Below are positions 62,741 through 64,000 of a stretch of 64,000 nucleotides of DNA, piece by piece. Below the pieces are notes generated by a model that saw only the letters and a list, made by a program, of their open reading frames with translations, was not told the origin of the DNA and did not search any database. Source of the DNA: Eutreptiella sp. 'Long Island Sound 2002'. Taxonomy: Eukaryota > Euglenozoa > Euglenophyceae > Eutreptiales > Eutreptiaceae. The first letter of the stretch is position 1. The number at the start of each line of letters is the position of its first letter. The translations under genes and the position numbers were made by a program. The stretch spans positions 23,344,152-23,408,151 of the forward strand of contig OZ038379.1 in the NCBI GenBank assembly GCA_964036045.1, in the 5' to 3' direction.

Positions 62741-64000
62741 CCTCCTACCTCTTAGCAGCAGCAGGCAAGTAAGCAGGCAGTACCGGGGGTCATAACCCCG
62801 GGGTAACAGTATGTGGGACTCAACGTCAGTCCTCTTAACCAGGAACAACCCCAAACACCGCCGGGGCTTAACTCCCGAACGTAACGGTGTTTGGGGCCCC
62901 CGTGGGCCTTATGAGCCCACGGAGTGTACTGAGGCGTGGCTACCAGCACTTAAAGTCTGGCCTGCCATACCCATTTCTGGGCTCGCCTCAGTACGGCCGG
63001 TCGGGTCCGGCTCTGGGGGCTGCGCACTAAACCGGCACCGGGAGAGGGCCGTTTTACCCGGTTAAGCATTACTTATGGCAGTAGGCACTAATTATTACAT
63101 TAGGGTTTTACTCAGCGCATTTGTTTACCCCGCAGACATGCCCCTCCAGTGGTGCGCTCACCTTTGGGGCTGCCTTTGGAGGATCGGGGGCTGTTACCCC
63201 TCCCGGACGCCCTCCCTGGTGTTGGCGCCGGGGTGGTGGCCGGGGGGCCTTATACCGTACCTCAAAGGATGCTGGATACCAAATACCGGGGCGTCCAGCC
63301 GGACGGGGACAGGGGCGGATCCTTGAGCAACGGCGTGGGGGCACTCACCCCTTGTTTTATGTCTACCACCTCGTTCCTGTTTAAACCACCGGCCGTTGGG
63401 CCACAGAGCGGACAAGGGCAGCGTGGCCTCGAACCGCCATCACCAGCGGGGCCACACTGCCCTTCCGGCATTGTCCTGCCGGCTGCACTCAGGCAGGCTT
63501 GGTAAGGCGGGTCTTGCAGGGCGGGGGGTCGTTTTTGAGGCCCCCCGCGCATGTCTGGGCCACAGGCCTTCCAGGCTCTGCGGTGCCGCTCCGCTCTCTC
63601 AGCCTCCCGTAGTCCCTCTAAATCTCACACCCACTCACACACTCTGCATACCCCTGTTGGCCCTGCTGCGCCACTGAAGCCCGTGCATGGGGGCCTCCTC
63701 GGTGTGGCTGATACCCTCACGCGGCCGGCCGCCGATGCGGGGCCCTGGGGGCGCGCCGCTCGGGCGCTGCCGGCCTGCAAGGGGAGTAGGGCTAGGGAGG
63801 GTTTTGGGACGGGTGAGGCAGCAGGGGGCGAGGAGAGGAGGCGGCACAGGGGCGGCCGTCGGGGCGCGCGGAGGGGCGGCCCTGGGGGGGCTGGGGCAGG
63901 AGCGCGGGGGGGGGGCGCATGTCTGGGCTGCGGTGCGGGCCCTGTACGTGGGCGGGCGTGTAGGGGAAGAGAGGAGGGGGAGGCTTGGTCAGCCGTCCTC
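62741..64000. other. GC-rich hairpin-dense DNA, no gene recognised
   Basis: Several exact inverted pairs lie in a row: TACCGGGGG.../...CCCCGGGGTA (62781-62805), CCCCAAACACCG/CGGTGTTTGGGG (62849-62896), CCGTGGGC/GCCCACGG (62900-62922) and GTACTGAGGCG/CGCCTCAGTAC (62926-62994). From 63100 on, the sequence is G/C-rich with short frames only, and nothing is recognised. Confidence 0.6.

Noticed and set aside
62066-62854. 262- and 308-codon frames through the 23-bp and 94-bp arrays
   Set aside because: The frames follow tandem repeats and change character at the array boundary.

Overview
The window is eukaryotic nuclear DNA made almost entirely of nested and decayed transposable elements, satellites and inverted duplications. 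Chromodomain Ty3/gypsy elements, a very large LINE with endonuclease, RT and RNase H, several satellites and the absence of compact host genes point to a large repeat-rich protist genome. A unicellular alga (a prasinophyte green alga such as Cymbomonas would fit) is my best guess; this is inference, not a database result.

Left half (1-41.8 kb): one deep nest, since broken by an inversion. (i) A TCGA-rich Ty3/gypsy element (5' LTR 41510-41797, gag-protease 39585-41427 on the minus strand) is split. Its RT-RNase H-integrase half lies at 3847-7878 on the plus strand. (ii) The split was made by a LINE. Its 3' tail (ACCT)n ends at 39584 and its 5' end lies at 3846, read on the minus strand. A 14-bp near-identical target duplication (3847-3860 and 39585-39598) marks the two sides. 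(iii) The LINE is itself interrupted by a satellite-bearing element whose two ends read CATAAAATC-CTAG (1198-1210 and 21302-21316). (iv) Inside the satellite sits chromovirus A: 5' LTR 17664-18449, gag-pol on the minus strand down to about 10135, 3' LTR 80-866, with the same 5-bp duplication GTGAG/CTCAC and the same satellite monomer on both outer sides. (v) A solo LTR of the same family (6699-7484, duplication ACGTG) sits in the gypsy integrase. All of these fit together only if bases ~1-7878 are inverted relative to the rest. The first 47 bases recur, inverted, at 7879-7925 on the breakpoint.

The LINE (21.3-39.6 kb) carries a C/A-rich repetitive 5' region, a non-repetitive AlkB-like dioxygenase fragment, a 921-codon ORF1, an AP-like endonuclease, RT, RNase H with a C-terminal CCHC finger, then an RS-repeat (Arg-Ser rich) reading frame and a long 3' region. 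It is broken by several stops and frameshifts.

Middle (41.8-48.4 kb): a multilayer inverted duplication. From outside in it has 16-bp AAGGCGG repeats, a GGGAAGGGGGTA block, ACTTCCTGA motifs, two opposed copies of a Cys-rich gene, and a 1.14-kb cruciform made of (GTCT)n and (AGAC)n. Next to it is a 1.7-kb element with 24-bp terminal inverted repeats and four copies of the palindrome GCGCGAGGCCTCGCGC.

Right (50.7-61.6 kb): chromovirus B, almost intact (LTRs 50716-51428 and 61084-61554, TSD AATTG). Its gag (747 codons) and protease-methyltransferase-like-RT-RNase H-integrase-chromodomain pol lie in one frame, separated only by a UGA. Chromoviruses A and B share AG...CT LTR ends, an initiator-tRNA-Met-type primer site, a Dam-like domain between protease and RT, and a conserved structured 3' noncoding region. 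The window ends with a 23-bp minisatellite, a 94-bp tandem repeat and hairpin-rich GC-rich DNA.
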